5,959 nucleotides of DNA from an uncultured Erysipelotrichaceae bacterium (lineage in GTDB: Bacteria > Bacillota_I > Bacilli_A > RF39 > UBA660): positions 1 through 5,959 of the forward strand of contig CADCRC010000081.1 in NCBI GenBank assembly GCA_902803795.1. The letters are read 5' to 3'. Under the pieces are notes generated by a model. The model saw nothing but the letters and a program-made list of their open reading frames with translations. It was not told where the DNA came from and did not search any database. This document shows, one piece after another, positions 5,608 through 5,959 of this stretch. Each line of letters opens with the position of its first letter. Position 1 is the first letter of the stretch. A program made the position numbers and the translations under genes.

Positions 5608-5616
5608 TGATATAAT
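5608..5616 (+). promoter_or_regulatory. Extended -10 promoter for the gene at the right edge
   Basis: TGATATAAT is a perfect TATAAT (5611-5616) with TGn. The -35 at 17 bp (5588-5593, TTAATG) is weak. Transcription should start near 5623, giving a leader of about 55 nt before the ATG at 5678. Apart from this promoter and the inverted repeat, I see nothing defined in 5494-5677. Confidence 0.6.
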
Positions 5617-5677
5617 TAAATAAGAAAATAATATTTTAATTGTCTTTTATAATTTTATATGGAGGTTCATCACTATT

Positions 5678-5959
5678 ATGAGAAAGAAAATAGTTTTTAT
5701 ATCAATATTATTGTTTTTTTCTTCATTTTTAATCATTCTTGCTTTAGGAAGAAAAACAACTTTAGAATATGATATTAATAATATGGAAAACATTTCCGTT
5801 GTTTATAATAAAAACATCATAAACTGTATAAAGTATCAAGAAAAAGAAAAACTGAAATTAATAATAAAACCTGTAAATAAAGGAAAAACTGAAATTATCA
5901 TAAGTGGTATAATACAACATGATGATTCAAATGATGAAAATAAGCAATATAAGAAAAAA
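5678..5959 (+). CDS. Unrecognised signal-anchored protein, N-terminal fragment (runs off right edge)
   Basis: An open frame of 94 codons starts at ATG 5678 and is open at the window end. Residues 1-4 are basic (MRKK), 5-23 form a hydrophobic segment (IVFISILLFFSSFLIILAL), and the rest is polar and Lys/Asn/Ile-rich with strand-like stretches (LKLIIKPV, TEIIISGIIQ). This suggests an exported or membrane-anchored protein facing outward. There is no lipobox cysteine at the end of the segment, and no clear AxA cleavage site. The ribosome site GGAGG (5661-5665) is 12 bases from the ATG, longer than usual; an in-frame ATT at 5675 would be better spaced but is a rare start. I do not recognise the family. 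Confidence 0.72.
   Translation, partial: MRKKIVFISILLFFSSFLIILALGRKTTLEYDINNMENISVVYNKNIINCIKYQEKEKLKLIIKPVNKGKTEIIISGIIQHDDSNDENKQYKKK

Noticed and set aside
5659..5772. 37-codon frame starting at ATG 5659 in another phase
   Set aside because: Its ATG overlaps the GGAGG ribosome site of the larger frame, it has no ribosome site of its own and it stops early.
1..5959. tRNA, rRNA, CRISPR array, insertion sequence or attachment site
   Set aside because: No cloverleaf, repeat-spacer array, transposase motif or flanking repeats were seen on either strand.

Overview
This is a strongly A+T-rich stretch of a low-GC Gram-positive (Bacillota-type) chromosome. The evidence is the Shine-Dalgarno-rich gene starts (AGGAGG, AGGTG), TTGACA/TATAAT promoters, intrinsic terminators, A/T-ending codons, ordinary use of TGG for Trp, and the neighbours rplS and lepB. 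I cannot name the genus; an uncultured gut Bacilli or Clostridia lineage would fit, but that is inference.

Layout. Bases 1-1008 are read leftward: the start of an unrecognised gene (1-93), preceded by an extended -10 promoter, and upstream of it a CPBP-family (CAAX/Abi) membrane protease gene (145-1008) with its own terminator. A 195-bp divergent region (1009-1203) carries a very good promoter for rplS and a hairpin leader that is a candidate L19 autoregulatory leader. Reading rightward, rplS (1204-1548) and lepB (1554-2042) form a tight pair ending in a terminator folded over the lepB stop codon. Next is a single-gene unit (2140-3822) for a large, unrecognised membrane-anchored protein with a glutamate-rich cytoplasmic tail and a beta-rich outer part, closed by a clear terminator. 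A two-gene operon follows: an Mbeg1-like (DUF2974) serine alpha/beta-hydrolase (3900-4916) and an HD-domain metal phosphohydrolase (4927-5493). After a 184-bp intergenic region with an AT-only inverted repeat and an extended -10 promoter, a signal-anchored protein begins (5678) and runs off the right edge.

How it fits together. rplS and lepB are housekeeping genes for the ribosome and for protein export. Several neighbours act at the membrane or outside it (CPBP protease, signal peptidase I, the 560-residue anchored protein, the last open gene), so the window leans toward envelope functions, but no single pathway joins them. There is no sign of a mobile element, phage, CRISPR array, tRNA or rRNA. 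The most open questions are the 560-residue protein, the hydrolase/HD pair, and the compact packing of terminators and promoters onto gene ends. I do not see a convincing new multi-gene system.
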